This document shows positions 7,595-16,381 of a stretch of 64,000 nt of DNA, piece by piece. Numbering within the stretch: position 1 is the stretch's first letter; every line of letters starts with the position of its first letter. Source of the stretch: Paraburkholderia nodosa DSM 21604 (lineage in GTDB: Bacteria; Pseudomonadota; Gammaproteobacteria; Burkholderiales; Burkholderiaceae); NCBI RefSeq assembly GCF_000519185.1, contig NZ_JAFA01000007.1, forward strand, positions 62,001 through 126,000, in the 5' to 3' direction. The notes beneath the pieces were generated by a model. That model searched no databases, had not been told where the DNA came from, and was given only the letters and a program-made list of their open reading frames with translations. The position numbers and the translations under genes were made by a program.

Positions 7595-9022
7595 CTAGAT
7601 CGTGCCAAAGAGGGCGCGCGGGCGGTCCTGCAGGGTGCGCGCGAGGACCTTCAGCGCGCGCGCCAGTTGCTCCCGCGAGGTTGCACACGCGAGGTTGATG
7701 CGCACGCCGTGCTCGAGCGTTGAGCGGTCCACCGCGAACGCCGAGGCGGGCATGGTGTTCACACCGCGCGCGAGCGCGTTGGCGGCGAAGTCGTCGGAAC
7801 GCCACGGCGCCGGCACGCGCAGCCAGACAAACATGCACGCCGGGTCGCTGTTGAGCAGATCGCGAGGCAGGATCTCGAGCGCGAGTTCCTGCCGTGCCTG
7901 CAGTTCCGCACGCTGCGCTTCGAGGATGAGGTGCGCGGTGCCGTCCTCGATCCAGCGCGTGGTGATGAGCGTGGTGAGCGGCGCGGGCATCCAGGCCGTC
8001 GTGCGCACGGCTTCGGCCGCGAGCGGCGCACCATGCGGCGGCGTGAGCAGATAGCCGATGCGCAGCCCCGGCGCGAGCACCTTCGAGGTGGAAGCCACGT
8101 GGAAGGTCAGCTCGGGGCACAGGCTCGCGATGGTGGGCAGGCGCTTGCGCAGCAACGGCCCGTACACGTCGTCCTCGATGATGGCGACGCGATGGCGCCG
8201 CGCGATCTCCACGAGCGCGAGGCGCCGCTCCAGGCTCATCGTGACCACGCTGGGGTTCTGCAGGTTCGGCACGGTGAAGATCGCCTTCACCGGCATGCGG
8301 CGGCATGCGTCTTCGAGCTGGTCCGGCAGGAGGCCTTCGGCGTCGCTCGGGATCCCGACCAGCTCGAACTGGAACGCGGGCGCGAGCGCCTTGAGGCCGT
8401 AGTAGGTCAGCTTGTCGGAAAGGATCACCCCTTCGTGTCCCATCAGGCTGCTCAGGACCGCATAGAGGCCGTGCTGCGCGCCGCTCGTCACGACGAGATT
8501 CTCGGGCGAGGGCGTAAAGCCGGGCGCGGCGATCCACTGCGCGCCCGCCGCGCGCGCCCATTCGGCGCCCTGCGGCGGCTGGTATTCCTGGGTTTCCGCA
8601 AAGCGCGGGTCGCGCGAGATCGATGCCATCGTGCGGGCGAGCTGCGCGAGAAATTCTCCGGTCGCCGGCCGGTTGACGGTGAGGTCCACCACGCCGCTCG
8701 CATCAGCGCCGCTCGCCTGGCTGCCGCGCTGCGCCGCGGCGCTGACAGCAGGCATGGCCCCGCCGGTGACGATCGAGCCGCGCCGCTTGCTCGCCACGAT
8801 CAGCCCGCGCGCCTGCAACTCCTTGTACGCGCGCGAGACGGTGGAGACGTTGATGCCCAGTTCCACGGCCAGATCGCGCTGCGGCGGCAGGCGGCTGCCG
8901 GGTGGGTATTGACCGCTGCGCACCTGCTCCTCGAGATTGCGGGAGACCTCCAGATACGTGGCTTGACGACCTTTTGTCTGGATATCGTCATCCGATTTTG
9001 TCTGGTAATCGTCGGCTTTCAT
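7595..9022 (-). CDS. MocR-family regulator (GntR HTH fused to aminotransferase-like domain)
   Basis: 475 residues from ATG 9022; an upstream in-frame GTG at 9061 would add 13 residues, and neither has a strong ribosome site. The N-terminal winged helix contains YPPGSRLPPQRDLAVELGINVSTVSRAYKELQARGLI, typical of GntR. The rest is a fold-type I aminotransferase domain with LVVTSGAQHGLYAVLSSL, the PNLQNPS segment and the pyridoxal-lysine region STSKVLAPGLRIGYL. MocR proteins use pyridoxal phosphate as an effector, often linked to amino-acid or amine metabolism. It is divergent from an amino-acid permease and a DadA-like oxidoreductase, which it probably controls. An 18-bp direct repeat spaced by 24 bp falls in its first codons (8972-9013). 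Confidence 0.85.
   Translation of the reverse strand: MKADDYQTKSDDDIQTKGRQATYLEVSRNLEEQVRSGQYPPGSRLPPQRDLAVELGINVSTVSRAYKELQARGLIVASKRRGSIVTGGAMPAVSAAAQRGSQASGADASGVVDLTVNRPATGEFLAQLARTMASISRDPRFAETQEYQPPQGAEWARAAGAQWIAAPGFTPSPENLVVTSGAQHGLYAVLSSLMGHEGVILSDKLTYYGLKALAPAFQFELVGIPSDAEGLLPDQLEDACRRMPVKAIFTVPNLQNPSVVTMSLERRLALVEIARRHRVAIIEDDVYGPLLRKRLPTIASLCPELTFHVASTSKVLAPGLRIGYLLTPPHGAPLAAEAVRTTAWMPAPLTTLITTRWIEDGTAHLILEAQRAELQARQELALEILPRDLLNSDPACMFVWLRVPAPWRSDDFAANALARGVNTMPASAFAVDRSTLEHGVRINLACATSREQLARALKVLARTLQDRPRALFGTI
8972..9013. repeat. 18-bp direct repeat at the start of the MocR gene
   Basis: TTTTGTCTGGATATCGTC (8972-8989) and TTTTGTCTGGTAATCGTC (8996-9013) agree at 16 of 18 bases and start 24 bp apart. 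MocR regulators are known to bind spaced direct repeats. This copy lies inside codons 4-17 of the MocR gene and encodes DDYQTK/DDIQTK, so it could be an autoregulatory site or simply a coding duplication. A partial third copy, ACGATATC, occurs at 9122-9129 on the opposite strand. Confidence 0.45.
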
Positions 9023-9173
9023 GCAAGTAGTAACTCCATACAAAACTCGATCGTCTGCCACGCTGCCTTGTTGCTGCGAGATGGGTCGCCAGCACCGTCA
9101 CCGCATCCGTAATCCAATAGTACGATATCTGGCAGGAGTTTAGCTGCCTTTGCCCCGGGCTGGAAGATCATTC

Positions 9174-9236
9174 ACCAGGGAATTTCCTGGTCTCCACACA
9201 AAGCATTTTTAATTGCACACAAAAAATTATTGTGTG
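9174..9236. promoter_or_regulatory. Candidate operator of the divergent MocR/permease promoter
   Basis: The spacer between the divergent genes is AT-rich. It holds ACCAGG-N6-CCTGGT (9174-9191), an 8-bp direct repeat CACACAAA at 9195 and 9216 (21 bp, two helical turns), and the inverted repeat CACACAA-N7-TTGTGTG (9216-9236), just before the permease start. Spaced direct repeats fit MocR binding, but no consensus was tested. Confidence 0.35.
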
Positions 9237-9307
9237 AGTATGAATCCAAGGTTTTGTTCGGCTATCAGTTCGGCGCAACACGCACTGTATTACAGGAGGA
9301 CAGGCTC

Positions 9308-10720
9308 GTGGCAACCCGGCAACCCACACCCGCTTCAAGCGCAACATCCACACCCCTTGGCCATTCGCTGCGCAAGCGGCACGTCACGATGATTTCGCTC
9401 GGCGGCATCATCGGCGCGGGGCTCTTCGTCGGCAGCAGCGCCACCATCAACGCGATGGGGCCGGCTGCCTGCCTGAGCTATCTGCTGGCGGGCATCGTCG
9501 TGCTGTTCGTCATGCGCATGCTCGGCGAGATGGCGCTCGCGCATCCGGGCGTCGGCTCGTTCACGGAGTTCACGCGCATTGGTCTCGGCGACTGGGCCGG
9601 ATTCACGAACGGCTGGCTCTACTGGTACTTCTGGGTGATCGTGGTCGCCGTGGAGGCGGTGGCGGGCGCGGGCATCCTGCAGCGCTGGATTCCCGCACCG
9701 GTCTGGGTGATCGGCCTCGTGCTCCTTTCGCTCATGACGGTCGTGAACCTGCTCTCGGTGAAATCGTATGGAGAATTCGAGTACTGGTTCGCGTCGATCA
9801 AGGTCGCGGCGATCATCGTGTTCATTGTGGTGGGCGCGAGCTACCTGTTCGGGTTCAGCTCGTGGCACCAGACCGTGAACAACCTGAGCGGCGATCACGG
9901 GTTCATGCCGTTCGGCGCGATGTCGATCTTCGCGGGTGTGCCCACGGTGATCTTCGCGGTGGGTGGTGCGGAGATCGCGACCATTGCCGCGGCCGAATCC
10001 GACGATCCGGGCCGCAACGTGGCGTCGATGACGCGCTCGGTCATCCTGCGCGTCATCACGTTCTATGTCGGCTCGCTCTTCGTGATCGCGTGCATCGTGC
10101 CGTGGGCGAGCATCAAGGTGGGTTACTCGCCGTTCGTGGCCGCGCTCGAAACCATGCATATTCCGGGCGCCGCGGACATCATGAATGCAATCGTCCTGGT
10201 GGCCGTGCTGTCGGCGCTGAATTCCGGGCTCTATGTGTCGTCGCGCATCGTGTTCCGGCTCGCCGAGCGCCGCGACGCCCCGCGCGCGCTGCTCACGCTC
10301 TCGAAGAGCCGCGTGCCGCGCCTGGCCGTGCTCGCGAGCAGTATCGTCGGCTACGTGGCCATCGTCGCGGCAATCGTTTCGCCGCAGGGCGTGTTCCTCT
10401 ATCTCGTCAGTGCATCGGGCGCGGTCATGCTGTTCGTGTATCTCTCCATCGCCGTTTCGCAGATCGTGATTCGCCGGCGCCTGGAGGCAACGGAGCCCGA
10501 ACGGCTCACGTTCAGGATGTGGCTCTTTCCCTGGCTTTCGTGGGCCGTGGTGGCGGCCATTGCCGGCGTGCTCTGCGCGATGGGCTTCGACCGCGCGCTC
10601 TCTGGCCAGCTCATGGCGAGCCTCGCGAGCCTGGCGGTGGTGTCGGCGGCTTACCTGCTCACACGCAAGAGGACTCACGTGCAGGATTTCCGTGAGCCCG
10701 CAACCAACTGGAAGAAGTAA
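9308..10720 (+). CDS. Amino-acid permease, APC superfamily (AAT family)
   Basis: 470 residues. The start is taken as GTG 9308, since AGGAGG at 9294-9299 lies 8 bases upstream; the open frame to 9230 lacks a ribosome site. About 12 membrane helices. The first contains MISLGGIIGAGLFVGSSATI, the G-rich substrate motif of APC transporters. The conserved PGVGSFTEF and GGAEIATIAAAESDDPGRNV segments place it with GabP/AnsP/AroP-like amino-acid:proton symporters. Its stop overlaps the ATG of the downstream oxidoreductase (TAATG), so uptake and oxidation are translationally coupled. The substrate is probably an amino acid; which one is not evident. Regulation is likely by the divergent MocR protein. 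Confidence 0.9.
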   Translation: MATRQPTPASSATSTPLGHSLRKRHVTMISLGGIIGAGLFVGSSATINAMGPAACLSYLLAGIVVLFVMRMLGEMALAHPGVGSFTEFTRIGLGDWAGFTNGWLYWYFWVIVVAVEAVAGAGILQRWIPAPVWVIGLVLLSLMTVVNLLSVKSYGEFEYWFASIKVAAIIVFIVVGASYLFGFSSWHQTVNNLSGDHGFMPFGAMSIFAGVPTVIFAVGGAEIATIAAAESDDPGRNVASMTRSVILRVITFYVGSLFVIACIVPWASIKVGYSPFVAALETMHIPGAADIMNAIVLVAVLSALNSGLYVSSRIVFRLAERRDAPRALLTLSKSRVPRLAVLASSIVGYVAIVAAIVSPQGVFLYLVSASGAVMLFVYLSIAVSQIVIRRRLEATEPERLTFRMWLFPWLSWAVVAAIAGVLCAMGFDRALSGQLMASLASLAVVSAAYLLTRKRTHVQDFREPATNWKK

Positions 10721-11952
10721 TGGCGCAAGTGGCTGTCATCGGCGCGGGTTTCGTGGGGTTGTCGTGCGCGTACTGGCTCATGCGCGACGGGCACAGCGTG
10801 ACGCTGTACGACGCGCAGGGTCCGGGCGAGGGCGCTTCCTACGGCAACGCGGGCACGTTCGCGAACTATGCGTGCATTCCCGTGAACAACCCGGACGTGT
10901 TCCGCAACATCCCGCGCTTTCTGTTCTCGTCGACGAGCCCGCTGCGCATCCGTTGGGGCGATGTACCGGGGCTCGCGCCGTGGCTCACGCGTTTTCTGCT
11001 GAGCGCCACGCCGCGCCGCTACGCGGGCAGCGTGAACGCGCTTGCGCAACTGCTCTCGCGCGCCTTCGAAGGCTACCGCGAAATGCTTGCCGTCGACACG
11101 CTCGCGGCTTTCGTGCGCGAACGCGAATGCCTCTACCTGTATTCGAGCGCGGCGTCGTTCGAGGCCGCGCAGCCGGCGCTCGAGCTGCGGCGCTCGCTCG
11201 GCGTGGCGTTCGAAACGCTCGCGCGTAGCGAGATCGCACAACTGGAGCCCGGCCTCGCGCCGCTCTTCTCTCAAGGCACGCTCTTCAAGGGCAGCTGGTT
11301 TCTGAGCGATCCGCGCGGTTTTCTGCAGGCCTTGCATGCGATGTTGACGCAGCGCGGTCTGGTGCACCGGCGCGTGGCCGTCGAAACGCTGGAGCCAGCG
11401 CCTGGCGCAGTGAAGCTGATCGATACGGCGGGCGAGGCGCATGACGCAGAACATGCCATTGTGTGCGCGGGCGCATTTTCGGGGCGCCTCGCGCGCCAAT
11501 GCGGCGACGCGGTGCCGCTAGGTGTCGAGCGCGGCTATCACGTGCGCTTTCCTGGGACCGCTAACCGGATTTCGCGCCCGTGCGGCTGGGCCGAGCGCGG
11601 CTTCTACATGACGCCGATGGATGGCGGCATCCGCGCGGCGGGCACCGTCGAGCTGGCGGCCAACGGCGCGGGCAAGAACGCGGACCTGCTGCGCCTGCTG
11701 ACGCGCTCTGCGCAGGAGGCGCTGCCCGGACTGCCGGAGCCGGACAGCGACTGGCTCGGCTTCAGGCCGAGCCTGCCCGACGCGCTGCCCGTGGTGGGCG
11801 CGTCTAGCCGCTCGCCGCGCGTGATCTATGCGTTCGGGCACCAGCATCTGGGCGTGACGCTCGGCGGCGTGACGGGCAGCGTGGTCGCCGATCTCGTTGC
11901 GCAACGTGCGCCTCCCCTCGATCTCGCCCCTTATAGTCCGCGCCGTTTTTAA
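10720..11952 (+). CDS. FAD-dependent D-amino-acid dehydrogenase-like oxidoreductase (DadA/DAO family)
   Basis: 410 residues; the ATG overlaps the permease stop. The N-terminal Rossmann motif is VAVIGAGFVGLSCAYWL, and the C-terminal FAD-binding segment with PVVGASSRSPRVIYAFGHQHLGVTLGGVTG is typical of DadA and related DAO-fold enzymes. Family members strip electrons from D-amino acids or N-substituted glycines, giving 2-oxo acid and ammonia and passing electrons to the respiratory chain. The N-terminal half also contains YGNAGTFANYACIPVNNP, which resembles DadA. It forms a two-gene unit with the permease, suggesting import and oxidation of one substrate (D-amino acid or imino acid). The exact substrate is unknown. 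Confidence 0.85.
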   Translation: MAQVAVIGAGFVGLSCAYWLMRDGHSVTLYDAQGPGEGASYGNAGTFANYACIPVNNPDVFRNIPRFLFSSTSPLRIRWGDVPGLAPWLTRFLLSATPRRYAGSVNALAQLLSRAFEGYREMLAVDTLAAFVRERECLYLYSSAASFEAAQPALELRRSLGVAFETLARSEIAQLEPGLAPLFSQGTLFKGSWFLSDPRGFLQALHAMLTQRGLVHRRVAVETLEPAPGAVKLIDTAGEAHDAEHAIVCAGAFSGRLARQCGDAVPLGVERGYHVRFPGTANRISRPCGWAERGFYMTPMDGGIRAAGTVELAANGAGKNADLLRLLTRSAQEALPGLPEPDSDWLGFRPSLPDALPVVGASSRSPRVIYAFGHQHLGVTLGGVTGSVVADLVAQRAPPLDLAPYSPRRF

Positions 11953-12028
11953 CCCCTGTTTCCAGCCACTTTCCAGCCAACAGCCACGTAACACCTAACG
12001 CAACAGTCTCCCAGCGAGGATGAGCATC

Positions 12029-13177
12029 ATGAACCGCCGCACTCTCGTACTAACGATGGCCCTCGGGCTGATGGGCTTGCACGGCCCCGCGCAGGCGGCC
12101 GACCCCGAGGTTGTGAAGATCGGTTTCGCGGGGCCGCTCACCGGCCCGGTGGCGCGCGTCGGCAAGGACTTGCAGTACGGCGCGCAGCTCGCGATCGACG
12201 AGGAGAACGCCAAACACCCGGTCATTGCCGGCAAGCCGGTGAAGTACGTGCTCGACGTGCAGGACGACCAGGCCGATCCGCACGTGGCCGTGCAGGTGGC
12301 GCAAAAGCTGGTGGACGACGGCGTGGTCGGGGTGATCGGCCACTACAACTCGGGCTGCAGCATTCCCGCTTCGACGGTTTATCACAACGCGAACGTCGCG
12401 ATGATCACGCCGGGCTCCACCAACCCGGCGCTGACCCAGCAGGGCTACGCGAACGTGTTTCGCACCATGGGCAACGACGGCATAGGCGGCGTGATCGCCG
12501 GCAAGTTCGCGGTGGAGCAGTTGAAGGCGAAGCGCATCGGCATCATCGACGACCGCACGGCCTTCGGCCAGGGGCTCGCCGATGCGTTCGAGAAAGGCGC
12601 GAAGGAGGCCAACGGCAATATCGTCGACCGCGAGTTCACCAACGACAAGGCCGTCGATTTTCGCGCCATTCTCACTTCGCTCAAGCAGAAGAACGTCGAC
12701 GTGATTTTCTTTGGCGGCCTCGACGAACAGGGCGCGATGCTCGCCAAGCAGATGCGCACGCTCGGCATGCCGGCGCGCCTCTTTGGCGCGGGCGCACTGA
12801 AGAGCAATGCCTTCCTGCAGATCGCGGGCCCGGCGGGCGAGGGCACGCAGGACCTCGAACCGGGACCGGCGCTCGACAAGCTGCCTTCCGCGCAGGCGTT
12901 CGCCAAGCGCTACAAGGCGCGCTTCAATCAGGATGTCGAACTGTATGCGCCGTTCGCCTATGACGCCGCGCTCGCCATGCTCAAGGCGATTCGCGACGCC
13001 GATTCGCTCGACCGCGCGAAGATCGTCGCGAGCTTCCCGAAGGTGACGGTGGTGGGCGTGACGGGCAATATCGCGTTCGATCCGCACGGCGACCTCATCA
13101 AGCCGCCTTATACGCTCTTCGAGGTGCAGCAGGGCCAGTGGAAGAGCCTCAAGACGCTCGGGGGCAATGGCGTGTGA
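12029..13177 (+). CDS. Branched-chain amino-acid-type ABC substrate-binding protein (LivK-like), orphan
   Basis: 382 residues from ATG 12029. GAGG at 12016-12019 is 9 bases upstream, whereas it abuts the alternative ATG 12020. Signal peptide with cleavage near AQA-ADPE. The mature protein starts with VVKIGFAGPLTGPVARVGKDLQYGAQLAIDEEN, characteristic of type I periplasmic binding proteins of the Liv family. The family binds leucine, isoleucine, valine or related compounds in the periplasm and delivers them to LivHMGF. No permease or ATPase genes are adjacent, so it must work with a transporter encoded elsewhere. It lies 76 bases after the DadA-like gene and may be co-transcribed, which would hint at a common amino-acid substrate. 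Confidence 0.88.
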   Translation: MNRRTLVLTMALGLMGLHGPAQAADPEVVKIGFAGPLTGPVARVGKDLQYGAQLAIDEENAKHPVIAGKPVKYVLDVQDDQADPHVAVQVAQKLVDDGVVGVIGHYNSGCSIPASTVYHNANVAMITPGSTNPALTQQGYANVFRTMGNDGIGGVIAGKFAVEQLKAKRIGIIDDRTAFGQGLADAFEKGAKEANGNIVDREFTNDKAVDFRAILTSLKQKNVDVIFFGGLDEQGAMLAKQMRTLGMPARLFGAGALKSNAFLQIAGPAGEGTQDLEPGPALDKLPSAQAFAKRYKARFNQDVELYAPFAYDAALAMLKAIRDADSLDRAKIVASFPKVTVVGVTGNIAFDPHGDLIKPPYTLFEVQQGQWKSLKTLGGNGV

Positions 13178-13199
13178 AGGGCGCGCGGGGCGGGGCCTT

Positions 13200-16136
13200 T
13201 CACCGCGCGACCAGCAGCTCGAACAGCGTGTGGAAATCGACCGGCTTCGTGAGATGCGAGTCGATACCGCTCATGCGCGAGCGCAGCCGGTCGGCGTGCT
13301 GGCCCCAACCCGTTAGCGCGATGATCTGCAGGCCGACGTAGCGCGGGCTTTGACGAATCTGCCGCGAGATTTCGTAGCCGTCCATGCCGGGCATGCCGAT
13401 GTCGAGCACGACCGCATGTGGCACCGACTGCTCCAGTGCGCCGAGCGCGGCGGCGCCGTCGTAGACCACGCGAACTTGCGCGCCTTCGGCCGAGAGCACC
13501 ATGGCGAGCGAATCGGCGGCGTCGCGGTTGTCGTCGACCACGAGAATGCGCTTGCCCGCGAGCGGCTTCGCGGCGCGCGCCACGCTCGCCGGGGTCTCGC
13601 GCGCTTCGGCGGGCATTTGCTGCGAGAGCGGCAAGCGCACCGTGAAGGTGCTGCCTTTGCCGGGGCCGGCGCTCGCCGCCTCGACCGTGCCGCCATGCAT
13701 GCGCACGAGATGGCGCACCATGGTGAGGCCAATGCCGAGGCCGCCCTGGTTGCGGTCGGCAGGGCGGCTGATCTGCGTGAACATTTCGAATACCTGACCA
13801 ATCTGCTCGGCCGACATGCCGATGCCCGTATCGCTCAGCGTGACGACGACCCACTCGCTTTCGCGCATAGCGTCGAGCCGGATCTGGCCGCCCGTGTCGG
13901 TGTAGCGCGCCGCATTGTTGAGCATGTTCGCGAAGACCTGCGTGAGCCGCACGCGGTCGGCGTCGAGAACGAGCGGCGTGTCGGGCAGCGTGATGCTCAG
14001 TTCATGGTGCGCCTGATCGATCGCGGGACGGCTCGTTTCGATAGCATTCTCGATGATTTCCGCGAGCGCCACGGGCGCCTTCACGAGGCCGATCTTGCCG
14101 CGCGTGATGCGCGACACTTCCATCAGGTCGTCGATCAGCCGCACCATGTGATGCACCTGGCGATCGAGCATGTCGAGTATCGGCGCAGAGTCCGCGGGAA
14201 ACGCACTGCGCCGGATGAGGTGCAGCGCATTGGAAATGGGCGCGAGCGGATTGCGCAGTTCGTGCGCGAGCGTCGCGAGGAATTCGTCCTTGCGCCGGTC
14301 GGCTTCCTTGAGCGCGTCTTCGGCGTTCACGGCTTCGGTCACGTCGATCGAGACACACACGTGGCCGCGAAACTCGCCGCTCGCGGAAAACCACGGCGCA
14401 CAGCAGGTTTCGAACCAGTGCCAGCCTGCGTCCTTGATTTTCACGCGCAGCCGGCTCTGGAACGCGCAATGGTTGTGCTGCGCGGTCTGTACGCGCGAAA
14501 GAAAGCTGGGCAGGTCACGCGGATGCACGATGGTGTGCCAGCCGGTTTCGAGCAGTTGTTCTGGCGTGAGGCCGATCGCCGTGAGATAACGCTGGTTCAG
14601 ATAGACCGTGTTGCCCTGCGTGTCGATTTGCCAGATCAGCGCGGGCGACGCTTCGGCTAGCGCGCGAAAGCGCGCCTCGCTCTCGCGCAGGGCTTCCTGG
14701 GCGCTGCGGCGGTCGTCCACGTCGATATTCATGCCCACCCACTTGCGCACCGTGCCGTCCGGATTCCAGATCGGCGCGGCGCGCACGTTGGTCCAGCGCC
14801 AGCCGCCCGTGGCGACGTGCAAGCGGAATTCCGCGTTCACCACACGCTGCGCCGCAATCGCGTCCTTCCATTGGCTCAACGCGTAGGCGCGGTCGTCGGG
14901 ATGAACGGCGTTGGCCCAGCCTTCGCCGAGCCATTCTTCGCCGGGCTGGCCGGTGTATTCCGACCAGCCCGGCGAGACCGACTCGGCCTGGCCTTGGGCA
15001 TCGGCTTCCCACACCGCCTGCGCCAAGCCTTCCACCAATGCGCGAAAGCGCTCCTCGCTGTCCACGCATTCGGTTTCCGCGCGCTTGCGTTCCGTAATGT
15101 CCAGCGCGAATTCGGCGCACTTCGAGGCCATGCCCGTGCCCGAAAGCCGGGTGGGCGCGAAAAGGCCCCACCAGCGCGTGCCGTCCCTGCGGATCAACTG
15201 CCGCTCGTAGGGCTGGGTGCGTCCGGTGGTGGCGAGGTCGGTGACCGCGCGCGTCGTGACGCCGAGAAATTCGAGCGGCACGAGCTTGTCCCAGTGCGCC
15301 GCGGCGCGCAAATCCTCGCGGCTATAGCCGCTCATCTGCTCGAATGCGCCGTTGGCGTCGGCCATCGTGCCGTCGAGGTCGAAGAACAGCACGCCCACGG
15401 TTTCGATGGAAATGGCGGCCTGCAGGCGCGCTTCGCTCTCGCGCAGCGCGTCTTCGACCTGCTTGCGCTGCCCGGCTTCGTCGTGGAGCTTCGTGTTGAT
15501 GTTCTGCAGCGTGCGCGTGCGTTCGGCCACCTGATGCGCAAGATTGCGGCCCGCGTCCTGGGCGTCGCCCAGCGCGCTCGTCAACTGATGCGCGGCGCTC
15601 GCGCACGAGGCGAGGCCTTGCAGCAGGCGCGCGTCCTCGGCGTCGAAATGTCTTTCCTCGCCGTGCGTCACGGCCCAGACCGTTCCGACCACTGTGCCGT
15701 TGACGCGCCAGGGCACGTGCAACGCTTCGCGGATGGGCGGATCGATCGCGCGGTACGAAGCAAAGCAGCGTGCAGGGCGATCGAACAGAAGCATGGTATT
15801 GCGCCCCTCGGTCACGCCGCTCGCGCAGTCGTCGCCGGGAAGCGTGCGGTCCACTTCTCCGGCCAGTTCGCCGGCCACCGCGCCCCAGCGGAACCGGGCC
15901 CTGGGGCCGTCGCGCTCGGGCACGCTCACGCCGGCCGACTCGGCGCGGCACAGCGTGAGGGCGAGCCGCGCGAGCATAGGCAGTACACCTGAGGGATTGC
16001 TCGCCATTTCCTGCGTGAGCGCAGCAAGCGCACGGTTCTCGCCCTGATAGTCGGGCAGTCGGTTCGGGCGGTCCACCAGAGCCTCGGTGATCAGCGTTTC
16101 CTCGACCGTGAGCGCAGGTGCGCTGTTCTCTTGCAT
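13200..16136 (-). CDS. Hybrid sensor histidine kinase (GAF, three PAS, HisKA, HATPase, receiver)
   Basis: 978 residues. In order: a GAF-like domain (about 40-190), a coiled segment, PAS domains starting near 235, 365 and 490 (each introduced by SEARL/SEERF/SEARF), HisKA with phospho-acceptor His625 in LAHELRNPLAPISNAL, a HATPase with LTQVFANMLNNAARY (N-box) and DTGIGMSAEQIGQVFEMF (G1/F), and a receiver domain with phospho-acceptor Asp912 in VVLDIGMPGMDG. There is no transmembrane segment, so it is probably cytosolic and senses small ligands or redox state. The attached receiver suggests a phosphorelay to an unlinked partner, since no response regulator gene adjoins it. It converges with the binding-protein gene and is divergent from ku. 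The signal is not evident. Confidence 0.92.
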   Translation of the reverse strand: MQENSAPALTVEETLITEALVDRPNRLPDYQGENRALAALTQEMASNPSGVLPMLARLALTLCRAESAGVSVPERDGPRARFRWGAVAGELAGEVDRTLPGDDCASGVTEGRNTMLLFDRPARCFASYRAIDPPIREALHVPWRVNGTVVGTVWAVTHGEERHFDAEDARLLQGLASCASAAHQLTSALGDAQDAGRNLAHQVAERTRTLQNINTKLHDEAGQRKQVEDALRESEARLQAAISIETVGVLFFDLDGTMADANGAFEQMSGYSREDLRAAAHWDKLVPLEFLGVTTRAVTDLATTGRTQPYERQLIRRDGTRWWGLFAPTRLSGTGMASKCAEFALDITERKRAETECVDSEERFRALVEGLAQAVWEADAQGQAESVSPGWSEYTGQPGEEWLGEGWANAVHPDDRAYALSQWKDAIAAQRVVNAEFRLHVATGGWRWTNVRAAPIWNPDGTVRKWVGMNIDVDDRRSAQEALRESEARFRALAEASPALIWQIDTQGNTVYLNQRYLTAIGLTPEQLLETGWHTIVHPRDLPSFLSRVQTAQHNHCAFQSRLRVKIKDAGWHWFETCCAPWFSASGEFRGHVCVSIDVTEAVNAEDALKEADRRKDEFLATLAHELRNPLAPISNALHLIRRSAFPADSAPILDMLDRQVHHMVRLIDDLMEVSRITRGKIGLVKAPVALAEIIENAIETSRPAIDQAHHELSITLPDTPLVLDADRVRLTQVFANMLNNAARYTDTGGQIRLDAMRESEWVVVTLSDTGIGMSAEQIGQVFEMFTQISRPADRNQGGLGIGLTMVRHLVRMHGGTVEAASAGPGKGSTFTVRLPLSQQMPAEARETPASVARAAKPLAGKRILVVDDNRDAADSLAMVLSAEGAQVRVVYDGAAALGALEQSVPHAVVLDIGMPGMDGYEISRQIRQSPRYVGLQIIALTGWGQHADRLRSRMSGIDSHLTKPVDFHTLFELLVAR

Positions 16137-16381
16137 GCTGCCTCCGCGTTAGTCGTCCACCGCGCCTGCATTCGCATCCTTGCTGCAAGATGCGAACGCC
16201 GGCGGCGCCCATTGTGTTCGCCGGTGCGCATCGCGTATTCCCGTAGATGAAAACCGCGAGAGGCCAGTGCGTTTTGTTGTGGCCCTTTGAACGCCGCGTA
16301 CGGCGGGGTGGGCCGCAAAGCGCGGTGGGCATTGCGTTTGCTGGAAAGCCGCACGATGCGAAAGACGAGGAGGGTGCGATC

